DNA of 5,134 bases from Clostridiaceae bacterium. Lineage in GTDB: Bacteria; Bacillota; Clostridia; Saccharofermentanales; DTU023. Location: assembly GCA_012800135.1 (NCBI GenBank), contig JAAZJV010000121.1, positions 1 to 5,134 on the forward strand, given 5' to 3'. The notes beneath the pieces are model-generated. The model was not told where the DNA came from. It worked only from the letters and a program-made list of their open reading frames with translations, and did not search any database. Each line of letters opens with the position of its first letter. Position 1 is the first letter of the stretch. The position numbers and the translations under genes are program-made. This document shows positions 1-5,134 of the stretch, one piece after another.

Positions 1-546
1 GTGGAAGAAGCTGCCGATCTTGGCGTCTGGGTCGCAACGAAGAAGAACGGCAAAGACATGGTGCTAGGCGACATACGCTATCGCGTGACCAGTCTTACCG
101 ACGATCAGGACGCGATCATGGATGTGATTGAGGACTACAACGAAGACGACGATAATTTCAGAAAAGTCGAGACTGACCTTCCTGAGAACTACGTGCTCAA
201 ACTTTGTGAATATGAGGTCTTTTACGCAAAAGATTATCCCGGCTATGGCGATGAAGGCAACACCATCTATTCTCCTGACCTTTACTTCTCCATCGCTTCC
301 GAAGACGGCGGCGGTCTAGACACTGCAGACGGTTTTTCACATATCGGCCTTTCCTGTATCGACATCTCTAAGAAAGTTGACAGCATAACGGCAGGTGACA
401 CGTTCTCCGGGCTTGTCGTCTACGCGATTCCCAACAACGCCATTGAACAATACTATCTCTCGTACTACTACTCCGATAAAGACGCTGATGACAAAGCCGT
501 CATTGTATACTCCTATGTCAAGCCTGAAGAGATCAAAGTAGAGTAG
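1..546 (+). CDS. DUF4352-like acidic protein, 5'-truncated by the window edge
   Basis: This frame is open from the first base and ends at TAG 544-546, leaving 181 residues. The GTG at position 1 is probably an internal codon, because no ribosome binding site can be seen and related proteins normally begin with a signal or lipoprotein peptide. The visible part resembles the DUF4352 beta-sandwich domain of Gram-positive secreted lipoproteins. An early segment reads GDIRYRVTSL (about residues 23-32). The strand YVLKLCEYEVFY (about 64-75) sits where the family has its conserved 'vvvdvtvkN' strand. Near the C-terminus, ITAGDTFSGLVVYAIP (about 129-144) matches the family's 'pG.t.kG.vvFevp' closing motif. 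The protein is rich in Asp and Glu, which suits an extracytoplasmic location. Its function is unknown. A hairpin terminator about 95 bp downstream marks it as the last gene of its transcript. The family call is by motif recognition only; that this is a real gene is much more certain. Confidence 0.75.
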   Translation: MEEAADLGVWVATKKNGKDMVLGDIRYRVTSLTDDQDAIMDVIEDYNEDDDNFRKVETDLPENYVLKLCEYEVFYAKDYPGYGDEGNTIYSPDLYFSIASEDGGGLDTADGFSHIGLSCIDISKKVDSITAGDTFSGLVVYAIPNNAIEQYYLSYYYSDKDADDKAVIVYSYVKPEEIKVE

Positions 547-641
547 GACAGTTTGGACGCGGACAAGACTGAATGACAACCTATCGCGTCTAATACCGTT
601 TCACGAAGATAAGATCGTCGTCCTAAGACAATATTGAAAAC

Positions 642-701
642 AGCCTGAAGGATGCGGAATGATGATTTACACACATTCCGCATTTTTCGGGCTTTCTTTA
701 T
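642..701 (+). terminator. Intrinsic terminator after the DUF4352-like gene
   Basis: A 20-bp stem pairs 642-661 with 674-693 around a 12-nt loop. It includes three G-U wobbles. The inner ten pairs, ATGCGGAATG (652-661) with CATTCCGCAT (674-683), are perfect. The run TTTTT at 683-687 lies inside the outer stem, and a T-rich stretch (TTCTTTATT) follows the stem. Its position, about 95 bp after one stop codon and about 90 bp before the next start, fits transcription termination between two separate units. Confidence 0.75.
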
Positions 702-714
702 TGTCAACAACAAC

Positions 715-746
715 GAGAGTTCCTTAATGCGAGATTCTCTTAATGG
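715..746 (+). repeat. Imperfect 16-bp tandem repeat in the esterase leader
   Basis: GAGAGTTCCTTAATGC (715-730) is followed directly by GAGATTCTCTTAATGG (731-746). The two copies agree at 12 of 16 positions and share the ending CTTAATG. They lie between the upstream terminator and the esterase ribosome binding site, where a promoter is expected. They could be a regulator-binding direct repeat or a chance duplication. The nearest -35-like box is TTGTCA at 701-706, but no convincing -10 box follows at the right distance, so no promoter is called. Confidence 0.35.
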
Positions 747-764
747 TAACATTGTAGAAATCCA

Positions 765-773
765 AAGGAGGTG
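765..773 (+). promoter_or_regulatory. Perfect Shine-Dalgarno fixing the esterase start
   Basis: AAGGAGGTG is fully complementary to the 3' end of 16S rRNA and stands 7 nt before ATG 781. The reading frame is open further upstream, to an ATG at 652-654 just past the window's first gene. That extension would be coded across the terminator hairpin and has no ribosome binding site, so 781 is the start. Confidence 0.92.
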
Positions 774-780
774 TTTCGCT

Positions 781-1581
781 ATGGCACATATCAGGATGAA
801 GATCTATTCGAATTGCTTGCGCCGCTATACCCATGTAACGGTTCTGGTTCCTACTCCGACGGAGGGCGATTATCCGCCGGAAGAAATCGATACTTTTGAC
901 GGACCTCATTTTTTCCAAGATCAACCCTCTTATCGAGTGTTATATTTACTGCACGGCACTCACGGAGACGACACGGATTGGTCTTATTATTCGAATGTCG
1001 AACGCGATATTATTGGAACCGATTTGATGGTTGTGTGCCCTGACGGAGGCAATTCATTTTGGACAGACATGGAAGATGGTCCGCTTCAGGAGACTTTCCT
1101 GACACAAGAGTTGCGCGAGTACATCAATCGACTCTTTCCTACGTTGCCTGAGCGGGAAAACACTTTTCTCGCGGGTCTTTCAATGGGCGGATTTGCCACG
1201 TTAAATATCGCCATGAAATATCCTGAGATATACGGCAAAGTGGCTTCTTTTTCCGCAGGGATTATTCCGGATGATCTTGAAGCAATAACGACAAGAACAT
1301 ACCCTTGGAGACTGTTTCTTGCTGACGACAAGAAAGTTGAAGGCTCAAAGGTCGACGGCATCATGAGCATGAAAAAAGCTCTCCGGCAAAATTTAACGCT
1401 TCCGCAAATCTATCTCACAATCGGCACAGACGATTACTTATACGAAAATGTGCAACGTACAAGACAAGTTTTCGATGAATACCACGTCGCATATGAATAT
1501 CACGAGTGTGAGGGCGAACACAACTTTGAATTCTGGAGCTCTCAAATAGGTTCTGTCATGGACTGGATGCTTGACGAGTAG
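781..1581 (+). CDS. Alpha/beta-hydrolase esterase (EstA/esterase D-like)
   Basis: This 266-residue protein belongs to the putative-esterase family (PF00756, COG0627-like), whose members include tributyrin esterase EstA and S-formylglutathione hydrolase. They cleave short-chain acyl esters. The expected triad can be read directly. Ser134 lies in the nucleophile elbow GLSMGG. The acid is Asp218 in GTDDYLYE (Asp217 is the less likely alternative). His247 lies in EGEHNFEFW. The oxyanion-hole segment is LLHGTHGDDTDW near residue 58. There is no signal peptide or membrane segment, so the enzyme is probably cytoplasmic. Its length is usual for the family, and it starts behind a perfect Shine-Dalgarno. 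Hairpins flank it on both sides, so it appears to be transcribed alone. The natural substrate cannot be inferred; acetylated sugars or short-chain esters are typical of relatives. Nothing links it to the nucleoside genes downstream. Confidence 0.93.
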   Translation: MAHIRMKIYSNCLRRYTHVTVLVPTPTEGDYPPEEIDTFDGPHFFQDQPSYRVLYLLHGTHGDDTDWSYYSNVERDIIGTDLMVVCPDGGNSFWTDMEDGPLQETFLTQELREYINRLFPTLPERENTFLAGLSMGGFATLNIAMKYPEIYGKVASFSAGIIPDDLEAITTRTYPWRLFLADDKKVEGSKVDGIMSMKKALRQNLTLPQIYLTIGTDDYLYENVQRTRQVFDEYHVAYEYHECEGEHNFEFWSSQIGSVMDWMLDE

Positions 1582-1614
1582 CGATCAAAGACGTAACGCT
1601 TTAAGGGCGTAAAA

Positions 1615-1663
1615 CAGATAATGCAAGATCATGATTTTGCATATCTTGATCTTGCATTATTTG
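1615..1663 (+). terminator. Long stem-loop after the esterase, probable terminator
   Basis: ATAATGCAAGATCA (1618-1631) and TGATCTTGCATTAT (1647-1660) form a perfect 14-bp stem with a 15-nt loop. Adding A-T and C-G pairs around one G-U wobble extends it to 17 bp (1615-1631 with 1647-1663). It begins 34 bp after the esterase stop. The stem is AT-rich and the following bases, TTCAGAC, are not a good U-tract. Termination may therefore be weak, or the element may instead protect the mRNA 3' end. Being almost symmetric, it could act on either strand. Confidence 0.55.
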
Positions 1664-1820
1664 TTCAGACAAGTTTTACCTGAAAACCGAGGGACGCGGA
1701 GCAAAGTTTTATTTTGAAGCAGTAGAAGAACCGATGAATCAGAAAACAACACATGGTCGTCTCGAAGTGATTGATCTAGATGGTATTTGCTTGAAATACC
1801 CGTGCCAAAAGAGCGTTTAA
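1650..1820 (+). other. Doubtful small reading frame, possible gene remnant
   Basis: One frame is open for 56 codons between a TGA at 1647-1649 and the TAA at 1818-1820. Its only ATG is at 1734, which would give 28 residues starting MNQKTTHGRLEV. No proper ribosome binding site precedes that ATG; only GAAGAA is present. The upstream, unstarted part reads like protein (FYLKTEGRGAKFYFEAVEEP), so this could be the tail of a decayed gene. An open run this long is also expected by chance. The frame overlaps the hairpin above and the candidate lacI-family promoter below. I do not recognise a family. Confidence 0.2.
1782..1800. promoter_or_regulatory. Inverted repeat upstream of the LacI-family gene
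   Basis: GGTATTT (1782-1788) and AAATACC (1794-1800) are perfect 7-bp arms around GCTTG. The element ends 62 bp before the repressor start and directly abuts its candidate -35 box. It shares the GGTA...TACC ends with the operator at 3894-3909 but has a different core and an odd-numbered spacing. It could be an autoregulatory site, a site for another regulator, or a small hairpin. Confidence 0.35.
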
Positions 1821-1837
1821 GATGTATTATTTACGCT
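1802..1837 (+). promoter_or_regulatory. Candidate promoter of the LacI-family gene
   Basis: GTGCCA (1802-1807, 4 of 6 to consensus) and TATTAT (1825-1830, 5 of 6) are separated by 17 bp, which would start the transcript near 1837. A hyphenated dyad, AGCGT (1812-1816) with ACGCT (1833-1837), spans the spacer and the -10 box and would be well placed for autorepression. Outside those arms the dyad is poor. Confidence 0.4.
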
Positions 1838-1862
1838 ACAACAGTAAGGATCAACGGTATCA

Positions 1863-2867
1863 ATGGCAAGAATAACGTTAAAAGATGTTGCAAAAGCAGC
1901 CGGTGTCTCCGAAACAACGGTGTCGCTTGTTCTAAACAAGAAGGATCATCGTATCAGCGATGAGACGGTGTTGCGTGTTGAGAAGACGGCAAAGGAGCTA
2001 AACTACACACCAAACCGAATTGCGCGCGGCTTGGCAACGAAAACAACAGGCGTCATTGCTCTGATTTTCCCGGATATCGTAAACCCCTATTTCCCGAGTT
2101 TGGCAAAAAGAATTACACAAGAAGCCCTCGCACGCGACTATGGCACCATGCTGATCAATTACGATTGCAAATATGACAAAGAGCCGATCTCAATCTTGCA
2201 AAGCGGAGCCGTAGACGGCGCCCTGCTTGTCACGCGAGATTATGGACTATTTGAATCGCAGGTGCCCGCCATCAAAAACATACCGGTCGTCCTGCTCGAA
2301 CCGAGCAACCGCATGCGTCCGAATAGCTCCGTCATCTCAAGCGATTTTTATGCCGGCGCCTTCGAGGCGACCTCTTGGTTGCTGTCGAACGGCCATACCT
2401 TGATCGCCTGCCTCACCGGACCGCAAGATATACTCGTTGCGAAGTTGCGGCTAGAGGGCACACTCGGCGCCATGAAGCATTTCGGTCTCAAAATGCCGGA
2501 TAAGCATATTATTCCATCCGAGTTTTCCATGGAGGCCGGTTACAGCGCCGCTGACGTTGTGAAAAAACTGAAGGTCACTGCCGTCGTCTGCAATAGTGAT
2601 TTTGCCGCCTTTGGCCTGATAAAAGGATTAAACGAAAAAGGAATTCGAGTGCCGGAAGACGTCTCCGTTTTCGGTTACGACGATCTCACCATGGGTACCT
2701 TCACCAGACCGTCTCTATCCACTGTCGGTTTGCACACGGATTCCGTTTCGACCTTGGCCACAAATCACCTTATCGATTTAATCACTGATCCTGAAACAAA
2801 ACCCCTTCAGAAATTTTTACAACCGAAAGTTATTTTGCGCGGTTCCACGAGCAAACGCCTTACTTAA
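1863..2867 (+). CDS. LacI-family transcriptional repressor
   Basis: This 334-residue protein has the standard length and order of the LacI/GalR family. The N-terminal helix-turn-helix spans residues 4-25 (ITLKDVAKAAGVSETTVSLV). The hinge helix NRIARGLATKTTG is at 51-63, with Leu57 placed to wedge into the central CG step of an operator. A periplasmic-binding-protein-like effector domain runs from about 63 to 328, including IFPDIVNPYFP and the signature VPEDVSVFGYDD (263-274). The likely target is the palindrome GGTAAAGCGCTTTACC at 3894-3909, which has such a central CG. The gene neighbours a pentose kinase and a purine nucleoside phosphorylase, so the effector is probably ribose, deoxyribose, a phosphorylated derivative or a nucleoside; the sequence does not decide which. 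The start has a weak site, TAAGGA, 12 nt upstream, but ATG 1863 gives the exact family N-terminus. Its stop codon overlaps that of the convergent kinase gene. Confidence 0.95.
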   Translation: MARITLKDVAKAAGVSETTVSLVLNKKDHRISDETVLRVEKTAKELNYTPNRIARGLATKTTGVIALIFPDIVNPYFPSLAKRITQEALARDYGTMLINYDCKYDKEPISILQSGAVDGALLVTRDYGLFESQVPAIKNIPVVLLEPSNRMRPNSSVISSDFYAGAFEATSWLLSNGHTLIACLTGPQDILVAKLRLEGTLGAMKHFGLKMPDKHIIPSEFSMEAGYSAADVVKKLKVTAVVCNSDFAAFGLIKGLNEKGIRVPEDVSVFGYDDLTMGTFTRPSLSTVGLHTDSVSTLATNHLIDLITDPETKPLQKFLQPKVILRGSTSKRLT

Positions 2868-3817
2868 GAATTAAATACTTGCAGATCCGGTCTGACGTTC
2901 CACTCTTTTAGCGCCTTAACAATGTCTCGTCGGTAAGGCATCGCGGGGGCAGTTCCAAACGACTGAACTGATAATCCCGCGGCTACGTTGGCAAATAAGG
3001 CCGCCGCAAACACATCTTCGCCAGCATCTAAGCTGGCCGCGAAAGCCCCGTTAAACGCATCTCCCGCACCTGTCGTATCGACCACATGAACCGACATGGC
3101 GGGGATCAAACTGAACATTTCTCGGTTGTTGACATACACACCGAGCCCGCCTAAGGTGATCAGAACGTTTTTGACACCTCTATCGAAAAAGTATTTCGCG
3201 GCCAAATGACATCCGTCAAGATCGGCAACGTCATACCCCGTCAACAACTTGGTCTCCGTTTCGTTCGGCGTAATGTAATCGATTTTATTGTAAAGATCAT
3301 CACGAACGGGTTGAGCGGGCGCAGGATTCAAAATAACTTCCACTTGATTGGTATACGCCACATCGATTGCTTTCTCAACAGCATCAATATTCACTTCGAG
3401 TTGGGTCAAGAAAATTCGAGACGTCGATATCGCTTGTTTCGCGCACAACAAGTCGTCTTCCGTAATACACGCACTTGCCCCGGGCACAACAAGAATTTGA
3501 TTCGCGCCGTCTTCTGAAACCATAATCAAAGCGATACCGGTCGGGTTGTTTTTATCAATCAGCACGAGATTGGACATCAATGACTCTTGAGTGAAAGAAT
3601 CAATCGCGACAGGTGAAAATAAATCTTGACCTATTTTCGTCATCAACTGAACATCGGCACCTGCACGAACGGCGGCAACTGCTTGATTTGCCCCTTTTCC
3701 TCCGGGACCGATTTTAAAATAATTACCTTTTATCGTTTCACCTTCAGTAGGTAACCACGCCGCCTTCGCCGTCAGATCGACGACAAAACTACCTAAAATA
3801 AACACGGATTGTTTCAT
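2864..3817 (-). CDS. rbsK: Ribokinase-family sugar kinase (ribokinase or deoxyribokinase)
   Basis: This 317-residue PfkB-family kinase phosphorylates a free pentose at O5 with ATP in the cytoplasm. The ribokinase hallmarks are all present: GPGGKGANQ at 37-45, QLEV with Glu141, NPAPA at 164-168, TPNETE at 183-188, LITLGGLGVY at 219-228, and DTTGAGDAF at 247-255 with catalytic base Asp253. One residue is unusual. The N-terminal motif is GSFVVD (9-14), whereas E. coli RbsK has GSINAD. Asn14, which contacts the ribose 2'-OH, is thus Val12 here. Salmonella DeoK has Met at this place, and DeoK also has the QLEV form. 2-Deoxyribose is therefore a serious alternative to ribose, and the symbol is provisional. 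Translation starts at 3817 behind AAGGGG, 8 nt upstream. The gene is convergent with the repressor (stops overlap) and divergent from the phosphorylase, with a shared operator between them. Confidence 0.93.
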   Translation of the reverse strand: MKQSVFILGSFVVDLTAKAAWLPTEGETIKGNYFKIGPGGKGANQAVAAVRAGADVQLMTKIGQDLFSPVAIDSFTQESLMSNLVLIDKNNPTGIALIMVSEDGANQILVVPGASACITEDDLLCAKQAISTSRIFLTQLEVNIDAVEKAIDVAYTNQVEVILNPAPAQPVRDDLYNKIDYITPNETETKLLTGYDVADLDGCHLAAKYFFDRGVKNVLITLGGLGVYVNNREMFSLIPAMSVHVVDTTGAGDAFNGAFAASLDAGEDVFAAALFANVAAGLSVQSFGTAPAMPYRRDIVKALKEWNVRPDLQVFNS

Positions 3818-3859
3818 AACAAACGCCCCTTCAAGAATGATTACTAGGCTTTTCAGACC

Positions 3860-3888
3860 TTGACGCCATCAATATATCACGTTAGAAT
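3860..3888 (+). promoter_or_regulatory. Promoter of the phosphorylase/amidohydrolase operon
   Basis: TTGACG (3860-3865, 5 of 6 to the sigma-70/sigma-A consensus) and TAGAAT (3883-3888, 5 of 6) are separated by exactly 17 bp. The transcript should start near 3895, inside the palindrome at 3894-3909. A bound repressor there would block initiation. Confidence 0.75.
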
Positions 3889-3899
3889 AATGCGGTAAA
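3871..3899 (-). promoter_or_regulatory. Promoter of the pentose kinase gene
   Basis: Read on the minus strand, TTTACC (3899-3894, 4 of 6) and TATATT (3876-3871, 5 of 6) are 17 bp apart, predicting a start near 3864 and a leader of about 47 nt. The -35 box lies within the left half of the palindrome, so the same repressor would cover it. The -10 box sits inside the spacer of the opposing promoter. Confidence 0.55.
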
Positions 3900-3909
3900 G
3901 CGCTTTACC
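3894..3909. promoter_or_regulatory. Perfect 16-bp palindromic operator, LacI type
   Basis: GGTAAAGCGCTTTACC is a perfect palindrome centred on CG, the usual form of LacI/GalR-family operators. It overlaps the predicted transcription start of the phosphorylase operon and the -35 box of the kinase gene. The neighbouring LacI-family protein is the likely ligand. A CcpA catabolite (cre) site is an alternative because the AAGCGCTT core is similar, but the flanking TG and CA of the cre consensus are absent. Confidence 0.8.
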
Positions 3910-3951
3910 AGCGCATGTCCAACCATCTTCACAATCGGAGGGAGTCTAAAA

Positions 3952-4680
3952 ATGGCTTTTCAAACTGGAGCTCCAACCATCCACAACACAGCCGCTTCCG
4001 GCGATGTTGCCGAGACGATTCTTCTGCCGGGAGATCCTTTACGCGCAAAGTACATAGCTGAGAACTATCTGGAGAACGTTCGTTGTTACAACACCGTAAG
4101 AAACATGCTCGGCTTCACAGGCTTTTATAAAGGCAAAGAAATCAGCGTGCAAGGAACCGGCATGGGCATGCCCTCGATGGCGATTTACGCTTATGAGCTG
4201 GTTCATTTCTACGGCTGCCGAAATCTTATTCGCATCGGCACGTGCGGTACCATTTCAAAAGAACTCAACATCAATGATGTGGTCATCGGCATGGGCGCTT
4301 GCCACGATTCAAATCTCGATGAGCAGTACGAGTTGCCCGGAAAGTATGCGCCTATTTGCAGTTTTTATCTGTTGGAGAAATTCGTCAACAAAGCCCGCGA
4401 GCTCAAAATCCCCGTTCATGTCGGCAACATTTCTTCAGGCAGTGCATTTTATTCTGAAAAAAGAACGAATGTGGGCAGCTGGGAAAAGATGAACGTCCTA
4501 GCCGGCGAGATGGAGGCCGCCGCACTTTACATGATCGCGGCACGGGCAAGGGTAAACGCGCTGTGTGTTCTTACCGTTACGGATTCGCGCCGCACGGGAG
4601 AAATGGCCACCTCTGAACAGCGAGAGACAGGGACAAAACAGATGATTGAGCTGGCCTTAGAAGCTTCATTAACGCTTTAA
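3952..4680 (+). CDS. deoD: Purine nucleoside phosphorylase, DeoD type
   Basis: This 242-residue cytoplasmic enzyme reversibly cleaves purine ribo- and deoxyribonucleosides with phosphate to the base and (deoxy)ribose-1-phosphate. It is close to E. coli DeoD (239 residues) along its whole length, which implies the hexameric class that also accepts adenosine. Active-site residues can be matched by position. His11 is donated to the neighbouring subunit. The phosphate site comprises Gly27 and Arg31 (LPGDPLRAKYIAE, 25-37), Arg50, and Arg94 with Thr97 in RIGTCG (Ser90 in E. coli). Phe166 stacks on the base. Glu188 in GEMEAAAL binds the sugar, and the catalytic pair is Asp211 (VTDSRRT) and Arg224. 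The start is preceded by GGAGGGAG, 7 nt upstream. Transcription is expected from the promoter at 3860-3888 under control of the palindrome. The amidohydrolase follows after 2 bp, so the two form an operon. Confidence 0.95.
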   Translation: MAFQTGAPTIHNTAASGDVAETILLPGDPLRAKYIAENYLENVRCYNTVRNMLGFTGFYKGKEISVQGTGMGMPSMAIYAYELVHFYGCRNLIRIGTCGTISKELNINDVVIGMGACHDSNLDEQYELPGKYAPICSFYLLEKFVNKARELKIPVHVGNISSGSAFYSEKRTNVGSWEKMNVLAGEMEAAALYMIAARARVNALCVLTVTDSRRTGEMATSEQRETGTKQMIELALEASLTL

Positions 4681-4682
4681 TC

Positions 4683-5134
4683 ATGTCCCGGGAAGAATCG
4701 ACACGACTCGTTTTAAAAAATGCACGGCTTTTGCTCCCTGATTTTACTTTATCCGGATTGCATACCGCCGTTATTAAAGGCGGTCGCATATGCGACGTTT
4801 TTGCCGAAGAGGGTGCGCTAACTTTAGACGAAAAGACTGATTCCGTTGACGTTCTTGACCTTAAAGGAAATCTTCTAATCCCCGGATTTACCGATCGCCA
4901 CACACATGTGGCACAACAAATGCTGCACGGCCGCACAAGCGAGCAGTATCCCATGGTATGGCGGCGCATTCTCGTACCTTTCGAGTCGGCTCTTGAACCG
5001 GAAGACATGTGTGTCAGCGCTTCTTTAGCCATCGCCGAAATGCTTTCAGCCGGCATTACCCATTTCGCCGATTCAGGCGGTCCTCACATGGAACAAGTCG
5101 CATCTGTCGTGGAATCGTCCGGGATCCGGGCAAC
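4683..5134 (+). CDS. Amidohydrolase, MTA/SAH deaminase-like, 3'-truncated by the window edge
   Basis: The frame opens at ATG 4683 and runs off the end, giving 150 residues of a protein that is usually about 430-450 long. The order is that of metal-dependent amidohydrolases of the cytosine/guanine/MTA-SAH deaminase group. A small N-terminal beta segment (LVLKNARLLLPD, 9-20) is followed by LLIPGFTDRHTH (64-75), which carries metal ligands His73 and His75. Next comes the subfamily block from PFES (99-102) to AIAEMLSAGITHFADSGG (116-133). The later metal ligands and substrate pocket lie outside the window, so the substrate is open: methylthioadenosine, S-adenosylhomocysteine, adenosine, guanine or another purine. 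The start is 2 bp after the phosphorylase stop with no clear ribosome binding site, which suggests translational coupling. In this position a purine or nucleoside deaminase feeding or following the phosphorylase is the natural reading. Confidence 0.88.
   Translation, partial: MSREESTRLVLKNARLLLPDFTLSGLHTAVIKGGRICDVFAEEGALTLDEKTDSVDVLDLKGNLLIPGFTDRHTHVAQQMLHGRTSEQYPMVWRRILVPFESALEPEDMCVSASLAIAEMLSAGITHFADSGGPHMEQVASVVESSGIRA

Noticed and set aside
652..780. N-terminal extension of the esterase frame to ATG 652
   Set aside because: It would be coded across the terminator hairpin, has no ribosome binding site and adds residues not expected in the family, whereas ATG 781 follows a perfect Shine-Dalgarno.
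1594..1604. The 11-mer TAACGCTTTAA, found here and again at 4670-4680, as an extra half-operator
   Set aside because: A shared 11-mer is expected by chance in 5 kb, the second copy lies in the deoD coding end, and neither copy forms the full palindrome.
3206..3517. A 103-codon plus-strand open frame inside the kinase gene
   Set aside because: The minus strand codes for an intact ribokinase-family protein with all motifs, and this frame has no recognisable features.
3894..3909. CcpA catabolite-responsive (cre) site
   Set aside because: The core is similar, but the TG and CA flanks of the cre consensus are missing; a site for the local LacI-family protein explains it better, although cre-like binding is not excluded.
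3895..3951. Purine riboswitch in the deoD leader
   Set aside because: The predicted leader is only about 57 nt, filled by the palindrome and the ribosome binding site, with no room for an aptamer and expression platform.
4577..5056. A 159-codon minus-strand open frame opposite the phosphorylase end and the amidohydrolase
   Set aside because: Its translation is rich in Ser and Arg and resembles no family, while the plus strand here carries clear DeoD and amidohydrolase motifs. It is a shadow frame.

Overview
The window looks like chromosomal DNA from a low-to-mid G+C Gram-positive bacterium (Bacillota). The signs are strong AAGGAGG-type ribosome binding sites, an EstA-like esterase, a DUF4352-like protein, a LacI-family regulator and a DeoD-type purine nucleoside phosphorylase (PNP). 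Genus and species cannot be read from the sequence. I see no rRNA, tRNA, CRISPR array, insertion sequence or phage gene.

Layout from left to right. (1) Positions 1-546 hold the 3' end of a very acidic, DUF4352-like protein. A long hairpin terminator follows at 642-693. (2) Positions 781-1581 encode a complete alpha/beta-hydrolase esterase with a perfect Shine-Dalgarno sequence; a long stem-loop follows at 1615-1663. (3) The 281-bp gap at 1582-1862 holds that stem-loop, a doubtful small reading frame, an inverted repeat and a candidate promoter for the next gene. (4) Positions 1863-2867 encode a LacI-family repressor. (5) A PfkB-family pentose kinase (ribokinase or deoxyribokinase) lies convergently on the minus strand at 2864-3817. 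(6) A 134-bp divergent control region at 3818-3951 carries two interleaved promoters and one perfect 16-bp palindromic operator. (7) Rightward from it run a DeoD-type PNP (3952-4680) and, 2 bp later, an amidohydrolase of the MTA/SAH-deaminase type (4683 to the window edge, truncated).

Regions 4 to 7 read as one locally regulated nucleoside/pentose salvage module. The PNP cleaves purine (deoxy)nucleosides, the amidohydrolase probably deaminates a purine base or nucleoside, and the kinase phosphorylates a free pentose. The LacI-type protein is the obvious candidate to bind the palindrome between the two divergent arms. The most interesting detail is in the kinase: the residue that in E. coli ribokinase (Asn14) reads the ribose 2'-OH is valine here. 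Salmonella deoxyribokinase has methionine at that position, so the substrate may be 2-deoxyribose or another pentose. No individual gene family here is new; what deserves attention is the module and its control region.
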